64,000 bases of DNA from Ruminococcus sp. (GTDB taxonomy: Bacteria; Bacillota; Clostridia; Oscillospirales; Ruminococcaceae): the NCBI GenBank assembly GCA_017529875.1, contig JAFXNC010000034.1, forward strand, positions 1 through 64,000, read 5' to 3'. Shown piece after piece: positions 32,328 to 41,244 of this stretch; the stretch's first letter is position 1, and each line of letters begins with the position of its first letter. The notes under the pieces are model-generated. The model had not been told where the DNA came from and made no database searches. It saw only the letters and a program-made list of their open reading frames with translations. Made by a program: the position numbers and the translations under genes.

Positions 32328-33245
32328 TCAGAAGACCGCTTCGATCCTTTTGCGGGATGCGGGCGTCGAGTAGCACCAATTGCTTATGTGACCGCTGTCA
32401 ATGAAGTATCTGAGCTTTGTATGTGTCAGTGCGCAGTCGAATGTATCTACAATGATGAGCTTGATCTTCATTTTGTCCGGCAGAATGGCCTTGATGAAAA
32501 CGCTTGCAGTCTGTCCCGGTCTGATGCCTGTATGGGGCTCGGCAAGCCCGGCAAGGTTGGGAGCAAGCTCGATGAAAACTCCGTAGCTCTCGGAGGATCT
32601 GACGATCCCCCTGACTGTCTGACCTACCGAGAACAGATCCGCGTTCTGCTGCCAGGTACCCAGCAATTCTTTGTGGGTGAGAAGGATATGACCGTTTTCT
32701 CTGCCTTTTATAATAACGTTTATCTTCTGCCCGTTGACGAATCGGTCACCGGGGTGAGAGATCCTTGAGACCGAGATCGCATCTATCGGGACAAGGGAGG
32801 GGATCCCGCAGCCGATATCCACAAAGGCGCCGAATTTTTCCAGGTGAGTGACCCGGGCTCCGATGATGTCACCGCAGTTTAGCTTATTAACATACTGTTC
32901 AAGACATTCCTCCTGCGCTTCACGCCTTGAAAGCATGAAAACCGGGCCGTTTTCATTTTCTGTAATATTTGTTACCTTGAAGCAGACCGGCTTTCCGACC
33001 CTTGAAAGCAGCGCAATGTCCCTTGTTACGCCTTCTTTTATGCCTACGGCTCCTTCTTCGCGGCGGATGATGCCCTTTCCGCAGGGCAGATCTACGATAA
33101 GATCGTGCTCGCAGGTGCAGACTACTGCAACGGATTCAAGAATGAAACCTTTGGCCATTGCCTCCTCCATACCTTCGCGAGAGCTTGTAAAGCGCGTATT
33201 TTCGACGTTTCCGATCAGTTCGCCTTCCGGGAAATACCTGTTCAT
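32328..33245 (-). CDS. S1 RNA-binding domain protein
   Basis: A 305-residue protein with S1-type oligonucleotide-binding repeats resembling ribosomal protein S1 of Firmicutes: one around residues 28-95, a well conserved one around 120-190 (GDIIGARVTHLEKFGAFVDIG) and a third around 210-270 (VGQTVRGIVRSSESYGVFIEL). It is shorter than E. coli S1 and probably binds mRNA or assists translation. AGAGGT precedes the ATG. The upstream region on this strand shows no clear promoter. Confidence 0.88.
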   Translation of the reverse strand: MNRYFPEGELIGNVENTRFTSSREGMEEAMAKGFILESVAVVCTCEHDLIVDLPCGKGIIRREEGAVGIKEGVTRDIALLSRVGKPVCFKVTNITENENGPVFMLSRREAQEECLEQYVNKLNCGDIIGARVTHLEKFGAFVDIGCGIPSLVPIDAISVSRISHPGDRFVNGQKINVIIKGRENGHILLTHKELLGTWQQNADLFSVGQTVRGIVRSSESYGVFIELAPNLAGLAEPHTGIRPGQTASVFIKAILPDKMKIKLIIVDTFDCALTHTKLRYFIDSGHISNWCYSTPASRKRIEAVF

Positions 33246-33428
33246 AAATGATTACCTCTTTCTTTTTTTGAAAATAGACGTGATTTTTGTAACATCGAAC
33301 AATTCCTGCCCTTGCTTTGGGGCGTTGTTTTGTCTTTTATATACTATGAACTTGGAGGTTTGAATATGAATATCTGTAACTGATTCGTGAATTTTCACCT
33401 CGAAAATGTATAAAAAAATCAAAAGGGC

Positions 33429-33457
33429 TTGACAAAACCGGCTGATTGTGTTACAAT
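33429..33457 (+). promoter_or_regulatory. sigma-A promoter for the SleB-like gene
   Basis: TTGACA (33429-33434), a 17-bp spacer and TACAAT (33452-33457). It lies about 190 bases before the chosen start, leaving a long leader. Confidence 0.85.
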
Positions 33458-33463
33458 CTTGTT

Positions 33464-33654
33464 GTCGGTTGTAATTAGTTTGTAACCTTTTTGGTTTAGT
33501 GATTACAAAACCGTACATAAAATCTTTAAATTTGAATATGCTTGTAATACAAGCAGGTAAAGAAAGGAAGTGCTTTGGCGGTTCATTGGCCTGAACCATT
33601 TGCCAAATTATTATGAACAGTACGAAGAGCGACACGATATCATTAGGTAGGAAT
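33464..33654 (+). promoter_or_regulatory. long structured 5' leader of the SleB-like gene
   Basis: The gap 33246-33654 has no other gene that I can support. The transcribed part can form CGGTTGTAAT (33466-33475) with ATTAC-AA-AACCG (33502-33513), an inner AACC/GGTT hairpin (33484-33496), GCTTGT-AAT-ACAAGC (33540-33554), and TTTGGCGGTTCA (33574-33585) with TGAACC-ATTT-GCCAAA (33592-33607). It does not match the FMN, SAM, c-di-GMP or c-di-AMP riboswitch consensus that I know. Confidence 0.5.
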
Positions 33655-34503
33655 ATGATCAAAGGTTTTACAGTTATCATTGCTGTAGTTCTGATCTTTG
33701 CTTTTATGAGCACCGATCTCCGTGCATCGGCTGCGACCACAGTTACCAAGCTGAAGGCACCGACAATCGTTCCGGAGGTCAAGTATGACAGCGCAGAGAC
33801 TCATCCGTATAACAAACAGACAAATACCATAATCGTTGACTGGAACGATGTAAAGAACGCTGCCAAGTATGAGCTTTACATCAAGGGCGGCAATTATGAT
33901 AAGTACACAAAATATAAGACCGTTGCTTCCTCCAAGTGCACCGTTACCGGACTTACAAGATGCACCAACTACAAGTTCAAGGTAAGAGCAGTGAAGGGTT
34001 CCGTTAAGAGCGATTTCTCCGAGATCGTTACTATCAAGACCGCGAGAATGGACTATGACAAGGCCGGCTGGGAGGCTATGTGCCGCGTTATCACCCACGA
34101 GGTCGGCGGCATGGACGGCGACATCTGGGATAAGCCCATCGTTTACGCTGCTGACTGCATCGCAAACGCTTACACCTACGCAAAGTACACCAATCATCCT
34201 ATCTGGACTCCTTACTTCAGAAAGTACAACTCCATTCAGCAGGTACTGTACACCAGCGGCGGATACATCTCCGATGCTGCTCTGACAAGAAGGGGAGTCA
34301 CCTACTCCAAGGTCCCCGAGAAGGTTAAGCTGGCAGTTTACGGCGCTGTTTACTGCAAGGCTGCTTACAAGGGCATCAACAACAACTTCAGCATCTTCTG
34401 GTGGAGAAACACCAGTTATAGAGTTACGAGCAGCAACGTAAGCTACTGCTTCGCAATTCCCTGGGGCGGTTACGGCTGTTTCTACAATAAGTACTGGGCC
34501 TGA
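33655..34503 (+). CDS. secreted fibronectin type III / SleB-like cell wall hydrolase
   Basis: A secreted protein with a signal peptide (cleavage near ASAA), a fibronectin type III domain (about 40-125: IIVDWNDVKNAAKYELYI, TGLTRCTNYKFKVRAVKG) and a C-terminal domain like the SleB/CwlJ lytic enzymes (MCRVITHEVGG with the candidate catalytic Glu, IANAYTYAK, SIQQVLYTSGGYIS). It probably acts on peptidoglycan. I chose the ATG at 33655 because AGG lies 7 bases upstream. The in-frame ATG at 33613 would add 14 residues but has no nearby site and uses rare codons. Codon use of the body is strongly biased, suggesting high expression. Confidence 0.8.
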   Translation: MIKGFTVIIAVVLIFAFMSTDLRASAATTVTKLKAPTIVPEVKYDSAETHPYNKQTNTIIVDWNDVKNAAKYELYIKGGNYDKYTKYKTVASSKCTVTGLTRCTNYKFKVRAVKGSVKSDFSEIVTIKTARMDYDKAGWEAMCRVITHEVGGMDGDIWDKPIVYAADCIANAYTYAKYTNHPIWTPYFRKYNSIQQVLYTSGGYISDAALTRRGVTYSKVPEKVKLAVYGAVYCKAAYKGINNNFSIFWWRNTSYRVTSSNVSYCFAIPWGGYGCFYNKYWA

Positions 34504-34514
34504 TAAGCCTTGAA

Positions 34515-34545
34515 AGAACGGTTCTCTGCGAACCGTTCTTTTTTT
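34515..34545 (+). terminator. terminator after the SleB-like gene
   Basis: AGAACGGTTC and GAACCGTTCT form a perfect 10-bp stem with a 5-base loop, followed by a run of T. Confidence 0.94.
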
Positions 34546-34557
34546 GTTTTGGAGCTA

Positions 34558-34586
34558 TTGACAAATCAGGCCAAAAGGGTTATAAT
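34558..34586 (+). promoter_or_regulatory. perfect consensus sigma-A promoter for the miaB-mutSL block
   Basis: TTGACA (34558-34563), a 17-bp spacer and TATAAT (34581-34586), about 66 bases before the miaB start. Confidence 0.93.
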
Positions 34587-34652
34587 GATATAGAATGTAT
34601 ATCTGTGTGCTGTGATATACTATATGTTGATGTGACTGCAAAGGAGCAGCTT

Positions 34653-36044
34653 ATGGGAGACTGTGTAAACAACGGAGCAAATACTGATAGCGCCAGGAGT
34701 TTTCTTGAAGCTTATACCTTTCGTTTCAAGGCTGAGAACGGTCATGCTCCCCTTGCTTATGTCCATTCCTTTGGCTGTCAGCAGAACGTCTCCGACGGAG
34801 AGCGCCTTATGGGCAGACTCGCTGCCGTTGGGTATGAGTTTACAAAAGATACTGACTGTGCTGACCTGATAATCCTCAACACCTGCGCTGTCAGAGAGAA
34901 TGCCGAGGACAGAGTTTTCGGCAACCTCGGTCAGCTTAAAAAGCTTAAACAGCACAAGCCTGACCTGGTCATCGGAGTATGCGGATGCATGGCTCAGCAG
35001 CAGCACGTCGCCGATAAGATCAAAGAGGCTTACAGGCACGTCGATCTTGTTTTCGGCACCTTCGCTTACAACGAGCTGTACGCTATGCTGTATGAAGTCC
35101 TCAACAGCCGAAAGCGCATTTTTGACCAGTCTGAGCGCCCTCTCGATATCGACGAAAAATTCGTCCAGCTCAGGGAAAACAAGGTCCAGGCCTTTGTCCC
35201 GATAATGTACGGCTGCAACAACTTCTGCACCTACTGCATCGTGCCCTACGTCCGGGGCAGAGAGCGGAGCCGTTCACCCGGTTCTGTGCTGAATGAAGTC
35301 AAAGAACTCGTTTCACAGGGCTACAAAGAGATAACTCTGCTGGGACAGAATGTAAACTCTTACAGCTACGGCTTCCCGGAGCTTCTCAGGAGCATAGATG
35401 CGATCGAGGGGGATTTCCGGATAAGGTTCATGAGCTCTCACCCAAAGGACGCCTCCCGCGACTTGATAGATACCATACTGTCATCCAAAAAGATCTGCAA
35501 GCAGCTTCATCTGCCTGTGCAGTCGGGGTGTGATCGGATACTCAAAGCCATGAACCGGCATTACACCGTTGAGCAGTATCTTGATATCGTAAACTACACC
35601 AGGGAGAAAAAGCCTGATTTCTCCTTTACCACCGATCTCATTGTGGGATTCCCCGGGGAGACCTATGAGGAATTCTGCATGACCAAAGACCTTATCAGGC
35701 AGGTCAGATACGATAACATCTATTCCTTCGTTTACTCAAAGCGGAGCGGCACAGTTGCCGCCGGGTTCGAGGACAGTATCTCCGACAAGCAGAAGGGTCT
35801 GTGGCTCAGAGAGCTGCTGCTCGAACAGCGGGAAACTTCCAGCCGATGGCTCGGACGTTTCGTCGGCAGGGTGTGCAGAGTGCTTGTTGAAGGCGAGGGC
35901 CGCACCGGCGAGGGATATCTTACCGGCAAGAACGATGAAGGCATAATAGTTGAATTCAAAGGCGATATCAGCCTTAAAGGACAGTTTGCCGAGATAAAGA
36001 TCACAAAGGCCATGAACTGGGCTTTGTCCGGCGAGCTTGTATAA
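34653..36044 (+). CDS. miaB: tRNA-2-methylthio-N6-isopentenyladenosine synthase MiaB
   Basis: MiaB adds the methylthio group to i6A37 of tRNAs reading UNN codons. The 463-residue protein has an N-terminal UPF0004 domain with cysteines in FGCQQN, NTCAVRE and GVCGCMAQ, a radical SAM motif CNNFCTYC, and a C-terminal TRAM domain. I chose ATG 34653, with AAGGAG 6 bases upstream, over the earlier frame start at 34605. MiaA, which makes the i6A substrate, is encoded in the same gene block. Confidence 0.96.
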   Translation: MGDCVNNGANTDSARSFLEAYTFRFKAENGHAPLAYVHSFGCQQNVSDGERLMGRLAAVGYEFTKDTDCADLIILNTCAVRENAEDRVFGNLGQLKKLKQHKPDLVIGVCGCMAQQQHVADKIKEAYRHVDLVFGTFAYNELYAMLYEVLNSRKRIFDQSERPLDIDEKFVQLRENKVQAFVPIMYGCNNFCTYCIVPYVRGRERSRSPGSVLNEVKELVSQGYKEITLLGQNVNSYSYGFPELLRSIDAIEGDFRIRFMSSHPKDASRDLIDTILSSKKICKQLHLPVQSGCDRILKAMNRHYTVEQYLDIVNYTREKKPDFSFTTDLIVGFPGETYEEFCMTKDLIRQVRYDNIYSFVYSKRSGTVAAGFEDSISDKQKGLWLRELLLEQRETSSRWLGRFVGRVCRVLVEGEGRTGEGYLTGKNDEGIIVEFKGDISLKGQFAEIKITKAMNWALSGELV

Positions 36045-36071
36045 TATAACAACAGAACAGGAGTAATCACT

Positions 36072-36488
36072 ATGAGCGCGATCGATAACGCAAGACAGCT
36101 CGGACTTGCTATCCAGCAGGACGAGGTCTATCTGAGATTCCAGGAGGCAAGCAAGGCCTCCGATACCGACAGCGAGCTGCAAAGCAAGATAGGCGAGTTC
36201 AACACCATGAGAATGGAGCTTTCTTCCGAGCTTCACAAGGACGAGAGCGAAAGAGACGCCGAAAAAATGGTCTCTCTTGAGAACGACATCAAGGCAGTCT
36301 ACGACGAGATCATGGCTATGCCCAATATGATCGCCTACAACGAGGCCAAGGCAGCCCTTGACGATCTTATCAATTCCATCAACTTTGTTATCTCCGTGTC
36401 GGTCAACGGCGGCGACCCGCTCAATTGTCCCGACCACGCTCCCTCCGGCTGCGGCGGAAGCTGTTCTACCTGCGGCGGCTGCGGCTGA
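36072..36488 (+). CDS. YlbF/YmcA family regulator with cysteine-rich tail
   Basis: A 138-residue helical protein of the YlbF/YmcA family, whose Bacillus members form the Ric complex with YaaT that affects mRNA processing, biofilm formation and sporulation. Residues 1-105 are the family helical domain. The C-terminal tail has five cysteines (119, 127, 131, 134, 137), which fits iron-sulfur ligation known for the Ric proteins. The position after miaB is that of Bacillus ymcA after ymcB. GAGTAA precedes the ATG. Confidence 0.88.
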   Translation: MSAIDNARQLGLAIQQDEVYLRFQEASKASDTDSELQSKIGEFNTMRMELSSELHKDESERDAEKMVSLENDIKAVYDEIMAMPNMIAYNEAKAALDDLINSINFVISVSVNGGDPLNCPDHAPSGCGGSCSTCGGCG

Positions 36489-36521
36489 TATTAGTCTGAA
36501 TATAGAACAGGAGTATTTCAG

Positions 36522-39140
36522 ATGCTGCTTTTAAAGGACGTTGACGTAAATAAGCTGTCACCGATGATGAGGCTGTATTTCGACACCAAGATGAAATACC
36601 GCAAGCATATACTGTTTTACCGTCTCGGCGACTTTTATGAGATGTTTTTTGATGACGCTCTGCTTGTATCGCGTGAGCTTGAACTGACCCTCACCGGACG
36701 TGACTGCGGGCTCGATGAAAGAGCTCCTATGTGCGGTGTGCCTTTTCATGCCTGCGAGATCTACATAAAGAAACTGGTGGATAAGGGCTACATGGTGGCT
36801 ATCTGTGAGCAGACCGCCGACCCCGCCGAGTGCAAGGGGCTCGTTCCCAGGGAAGTCATCCGCGTTGTCACTCCCGGTACTCTCATCGAAAGCAGTATGC
36901 TCGACGAGACCTCCAACAATTATCTGTGCTCCTTCTATGCAAAAAACAAGGAAGCCTCCATGTGCATCGCCGACATATCCACCGGCGAGGTGCACCTGTT
37001 TGATTTCTCCGGCAAGGAGCTTGCCAACAGCGCCGTCAACGAGCTTGCACGCTTCATGCCTGTGGAGATACTGATAAACGACGGCTTTCTCTCCTACAAG
37101 GAGATCGGGGAATTTGTAAAGCAGAAGCTCAAGTCCTCCGTTCAGCTCCTTGACGAAAGCGACTTTTCACCGCTGATACATACCGACGAGGTGCTCAGCC
37201 AGTTCTCGGCACCCAGTCTTGATTCTTTGGGACTCAAAGAGAACACCAACGCACTTTTTGCAGTCTGCGGACTGTTCGGATATATCCACGAGGCACAGAA
37301 GGCTCTTGTGGGACGTTTCTCCAATATAATCAGACACGACTGCGACCCGATAATGACTATCGGCTATACCGCAAGGCGCAACCTCGAGCTCACCGAGACC
37401 CTCCGCAACAAGGAGCGCAAGGGCTCTCTGATCTGGGTGCTCGACCACACCAAGACCTCTATGGGCAAGAGAATGCTCAAATCCTATATCGAGCAGCCCC
37501 TTGTTAATCCCACAAGGATCATCGACCGCCTCAATGCGGTGGAGCAGCTCGTTTCGTCGCCGGTGGAGCTGGACGAGCTCACAGAAGTGCTGTCGGGTGT
37601 CTATGACCTTGAACGTCTCATGACGAGGGTAATGTACAAGACGGCTACTCCGAGGGATCTGAAATCTCTGTCGCTGACGGCTTTGAAGCTGCCGGTGCTC
37701 AAAGAGATACTGGGAGGATTCAGCTCCAAGCTGCTCACAAAGCTCAACAGCAAGATATCCACCATCGACGCTATCTCAAATCTTATAGAGAACGCCCTTG
37801 TGGATGAGCCTCCTGCCAACGTCAAGGACGGCGGCGTCATCAAGGACGGCTTCAACGAACAGCTTGACGGCCTTCGCAACATCATCTCCGGCGGAAAGAG
37901 CATCATCGACGATATCGCCGAGCGTGAAAAGCAGAAGACGGGCATCAAGAACCTGAAAATAGGTTACAACCGGGTCTTCGGTTACTATATCGAGGTCACG
38001 AGATCATACTATGACCTGATCCCGGATTCATATATCAGAAAGCAGACCCTTGCCAACTGTGAGCGGTTCATCACCGAGGAGCTGAAAGTCGCCGAGAACA
38101 CTATCCTCGGCGCCAGCGAGAAAGTACTGAACCTTGAGCAGGAGATTTTCATCGAGCTGAGAGAGTTCATCGGAACTCAGCTCAGGCTCGTCCAGGAGAC
38201 GGCGGTGGCTGTTGCCGAGGTGGATGTACTCGGTTCTTTTGCCAAGTCTGCTATCAGGAACAACTATTCCAAGCCCGATATCGCCATTGACGGCACTATC
38301 GAGATCAAGGACGGCCGCCACCCTGTGGTAGAGCTGATGCAGGAGAGCGAGGTCTTCGTTCCTAACGACACATACCTCGACCTGACCAGCAACCGCATGG
38401 CAGTCATAACCGGCCCCAATATGTCCGGTAAATCCACATATATGCGTCAGGTGGCGCTCATAACCCTTATGGCGCAGATAGGCTCCTTCGTTCCCGCGAA
38501 GTATGCGCGGATCTCGGTGGTGGATCAGATATTCACCAGGATCGGCGCCTCCGACGACCTTACTGCCGGACAGTCCACCTTCATGGTTGAGATGAGCGAG
38601 GTAGCTGATATCGTCAAGCACGCCACCCACAACAGTCTTGTTATCCTCGACGAGGTCGGCAGAGGCACATCGACCTTCGACGGCATTAGCATTGCGAGAG
38701 CTGTTTCGGAGTACATCTGCACCTCAAAGAGCCTCGGCTGCAAAACGCTGTTTGCCACACATTATCACGAACTGATATCTCTCGAAAATGAGCTTGAAGG
38801 GGTCAGGAATTTCTCCGTTGCCGTCAAGCGCAGCGGCGACACTATCAAGTTCCTGCGGAAGATCGTCCCCGGCGGCGTTGACGAGAGCTACGGCATAGAA
38901 GTTGCAAAGCTTGCAGGTCTTCCAAAGAAGATAATTGACAAGGCCAAGGTGCTGCTTGCCGAAATGGAGGAGGAAAGCGCCAAAGCCAAGGCAGCTGTTG
39001 CCAAGGTCGATGACGGGCAGATATCCTTCCAGAAGATAGGCGGTGACCTTATTGCAGATAAGCTGCGCCGCACCAATATAGATGAAATGAACGACAGCGA
39101 GCTCAGGCAGTTCGTCACCGAGCTTTTGCAGTATTTGTAA
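36522..39140 (+). CDS. mutS: DNA mismatch repair protein MutS
   Basis: MutS recognises mismatches and small loops. The 872-residue protein has the mismatch-binding Phe-x-Glu in GDFYEMFFDDA (about residues 37-41), the connector and lever domains, Walker A GPNMSGKSTYMRQ, Walker B LVILDEVGRGTST and the ATHYHEL motif. A C-terminal linker follows. It starts 33 bases after the YlbF-like gene and is followed 17 bases later by mutL. Confidence 0.99.
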   Translation: MLLLKDVDVNKLSPMMRLYFDTKMKYRKHILFYRLGDFYEMFFDDALLVSRELELTLTGRDCGLDERAPMCGVPFHACEIYIKKLVDKGYMVAICEQTADPAECKGLVPREVIRVVTPGTLIESSMLDETSNNYLCSFYAKNKEASMCIADISTGEVHLFDFSGKELANSAVNELARFMPVEILINDGFLSYKEIGEFVKQKLKSSVQLLDESDFSPLIHTDEVLSQFSAPSLDSLGLKENTNALFAVCGLFGYIHEAQKALVGRFSNIIRHDCDPIMTIGYTARRNLELTETLRNKERKGSLIWVLDHTKTSMGKRMLKSYIEQPLVNPTRIIDRLNAVEQLVSSPVELDELTEVLSGVYDLERLMTRVMYKTATPRDLKSLSLTALKLPVLKEILGGFSSKLLTKLNSKISTIDAISNLIENALVDEPPANVKDGGVIKDGFNEQLDGLRNIISGGKSIIDDIAEREKQKTGIKNLKIGYNRVFGYYIEVTRSYYDLIPDSYIRKQTLANCERFITEELKVAENTILGASEKVLNLEQEIFIELREFIGTQLRLVQETAVAVAEVDVLGSFAKSAIRNNYSKPDIAIDGTIEIKDGRHPVVELMQESEVFVPNDTYLDLTSNRMAVITGPNMSGKSTYMRQVALITLMAQIGSFVPAKYARISVVDQIFTRIGASDDLTAGQSTFMVEMSEVADIVKHATHNSLVILDEVGRGTSTFDGISIARAVSEYICTSKSLGCKTLFATHYHELISLENELEGVRNFSVAVKRSGDTIKFLRKIVPGGVDESYGIEVAKLAGLPKKIIDKAKVLLAEMEEESAKAKAAVAKVDDGQISFQKIGGDLIADKLRRTNIDEMNDSELRQFVTELLQYL

Positions 39141-39157
39141 AATAGACTGGAGCTTTT

Positions 39158-41218
39158 ATGGCACATATTCAGGTTTTAAGTAAAGAAGTATCCGAGCTTA
39201 TCGCTGCCGGCGAGGTCATAGACCGCCCGGCTTCGGTCATCAAGGAGCTGCTTGAAAACGCTATTGATGCCAATGCAAGCGTTATCACCGTCGAGATCAA
39301 AAACGGCGGACGCACCTATATCCGCGTTACTGACAACGGCAAGGGCATAGCTGCCGAGGACATATCCAAGGCTTTCCTGCGCCACGCCACCAGCAAGATA
39401 GTGACCAAGGAAGACCTTGTGGGCATAGTTACCCTCGGTTTCCGGGGCGAGGCGCTTGCATCCATAAGCGCCGTTTCAAGGGTGGATGTGCTGACCAAGC
39501 CAAAAGACGATATGTTCGGCACCCACTATATCATCGAGGGCTGCGAGGAAAAGCTCTGCGAGCAGAGCGGCTGTCCCGACGGCACTACTTTTGTAGTCCG
39601 GGATATCTTTTATAACGTTCCCGCGAGGCTGAAATTCCTAAAAAAGGACACCTCTGAGGGCAATAACGTGGCTGGGCTGGTCTCAAAGCTTGCCCTGTCC
39701 CACCCCGAGATATCATTCAAGTTCATCCGTGACAATAATCCCGAGCTTATCACTGCCGGCGACGGCAAGCTCTACTCGTCGATCAATTCTGTATTCGGAC
39801 GGGAGTTCGCCGCATCGCTCATCCCGGTGGATTCTACCTGGAACGGCATCAGGGTCAGCGGATACATCGTCAGGCCCCTTTGGGGCAGACCCAACCGGAA
39901 ATTTCAGAACTTCTTTGTAAACGGCAGATTCGTCAAATCCAAGACTTGCTGCGGCGCTCTTGAAGAAGGCTACCGCAACAAGATCATGGTGGGCAAGTTC
40001 CCGGCCTGTGTGCTGAATATCGAATCTCCGCCGGAGATAGTTGACGTCAATGTCCACCCCACCAAGATAGAGGTCAGGTTCTCCGATGACAAGATGATCT
40101 ATGAGGCTGTGTATTTCGCAGTCAAGGACGCACTTCTCAAAGATGACAAGCCTGTGGACATGACACTTGACAAGAAGCGCCATTTCACCGACAGGCAGCT
40201 CTATGATCTTCCTCCGAAGTCTCAGGGCGAGCAGCTGAAATTCATAACAGTTGAGGATAAGCCGGCTTCACCGGTTGCACCTGCTGCACCTGCTGCGCCG
40301 AAAGAGGCGGAAAGACCTGCTGTGAAGATCACTCCTCCCACCCTTTCAAAGGCGCCCGTGGAGAAACCTCAAAAAGTTGATAACCCTGCCGGAGAAGATC
40401 TGTTCCTTAAATCTCTCATGGAGGATATGAAAGCTCAGACAAAGGCTGAAACGCCTGCTGCCGTTGAGACAGCTCCTATGCCGGATGACAATGATGCGCC
40501 GCTGCACTATGACGATTCCGCAGTAACCGAGGGGGACAGCGTTACCGCCGAGCAGGAGATCATCGAACAGATCCAGGATTTCAAATACATCTCCAACGCA
40601 AGCTTCGAGCGTCGAAGCGAGATAGTTGCCGAAAGCTACAAGGAACCTGTTAAGCCGGTAGTGATCGGTGAGCTGTTCAAGACCTACATCGTGGCGCAGG
40701 CCGGCGACGAGATGCTGCTTTTCGACAAGCACGCCTCCCACGAGAGGTATCTTTTCGAGAAGATCAAGGACAACGCCAAGGAGCTTGACACGCAGATGTT
40801 CTTAGAGCCTGTATATGTCATGCTTTCCTATGATGAATACGACGCCCTCTCAGCAAATGTTGAGGCTGTGAACAAGCTTGGATTTGCGGTCGAGCCCGAT
40901 GTTGCACCCAATGTGGCCGTCAGGGGAGTGCCGATCATCCTCGGCGACGAGAATCCCACCGATATAATCACTATGCTTGCCAAGAATTTCATCGACTGCA
41001 AGCACGACCCGCAGCTGGAGATCTTCGACGAGCTGCTTCATTCCATTGCCTGCAAGGCCGCCATAAAGGCCAACGACGACTCCGATATTCTGGAGCTGCA
41101 AGCCCTTGTGAACAACGTCTACGGCAACGACGAGATAAGATACTGCCCCCACGGCAGACCGATAATGATACGGCTGAAAAAGCGCGACCTTGAAAAGCAG
41201 TTTCGGCGTGTCTTCTGA
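39158..41218 (+). CDS. mutL: DNA mismatch repair endonuclease MutL
   Basis: The 686-residue protein has the GHKL ATPase domain (KELLENAIDA, DNGKGI, LGFRGEALASI), a long proline/alanine linker (about 370-470) and a C-terminal domain with the nicking-endonuclease motif DKHASHERYLFE (consensus DQHA-x2-E-x4-E), plus ACKAAIK and CPHGRP. MutL should therefore make the strand nick itself, as is usual in bacteria without MutH. It lies in the operon with mutS. Confidence 0.98.
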   Translation: MAHIQVLSKEVSELIAAGEVIDRPASVIKELLENAIDANASVITVEIKNGGRTYIRVTDNGKGIAAEDISKAFLRHATSKIVTKEDLVGIVTLGFRGEALASISAVSRVDVLTKPKDDMFGTHYIIEGCEEKLCEQSGCPDGTTFVVRDIFYNVPARLKFLKKDTSEGNNVAGLVSKLALSHPEISFKFIRDNNPELITAGDGKLYSSINSVFGREFAASLIPVDSTWNGIRVSGYIVRPLWGRPNRKFQNFFVNGRFVKSKTCCGALEEGYRNKIMVGKFPACVLNIESPPEIVDVNVHPTKIEVRFSDDKMIYEAVYFAVKDALLKDDKPVDMTLDKKRHFTDRQLYDLPPKSQGEQLKFITVEDKPASPVAPAAPAAPKEAERPAVKITPPTLSKAPVEKPQKVDNPAGEDLFLKSLMEDMKAQTKAETPAAVETAPMPDDNDAPLHYDDSAVTEGDSVTAEQEIIEQIQDFKYISNASFERRSEIVAESYKEPVKPVVIGELFKTYIVAQAGDEMLLFDKHASHERYLFEKIKDNAKELDTQMFLEPVYVMLSYDEYDALSANVEAVNKLGFAVEPDVAPNVAVRGVPIILGDENPTDIITMLAKNFIDCKHDPQLEIFDELLHSIACKAAIKANDDSDILELQALVNNVYGNDEIRYCPHGRPIMIRLKKRDLEKQFRRVF

Positions 41219-41244
41219 GAATACTTGAAACGGAGCATTGAACT

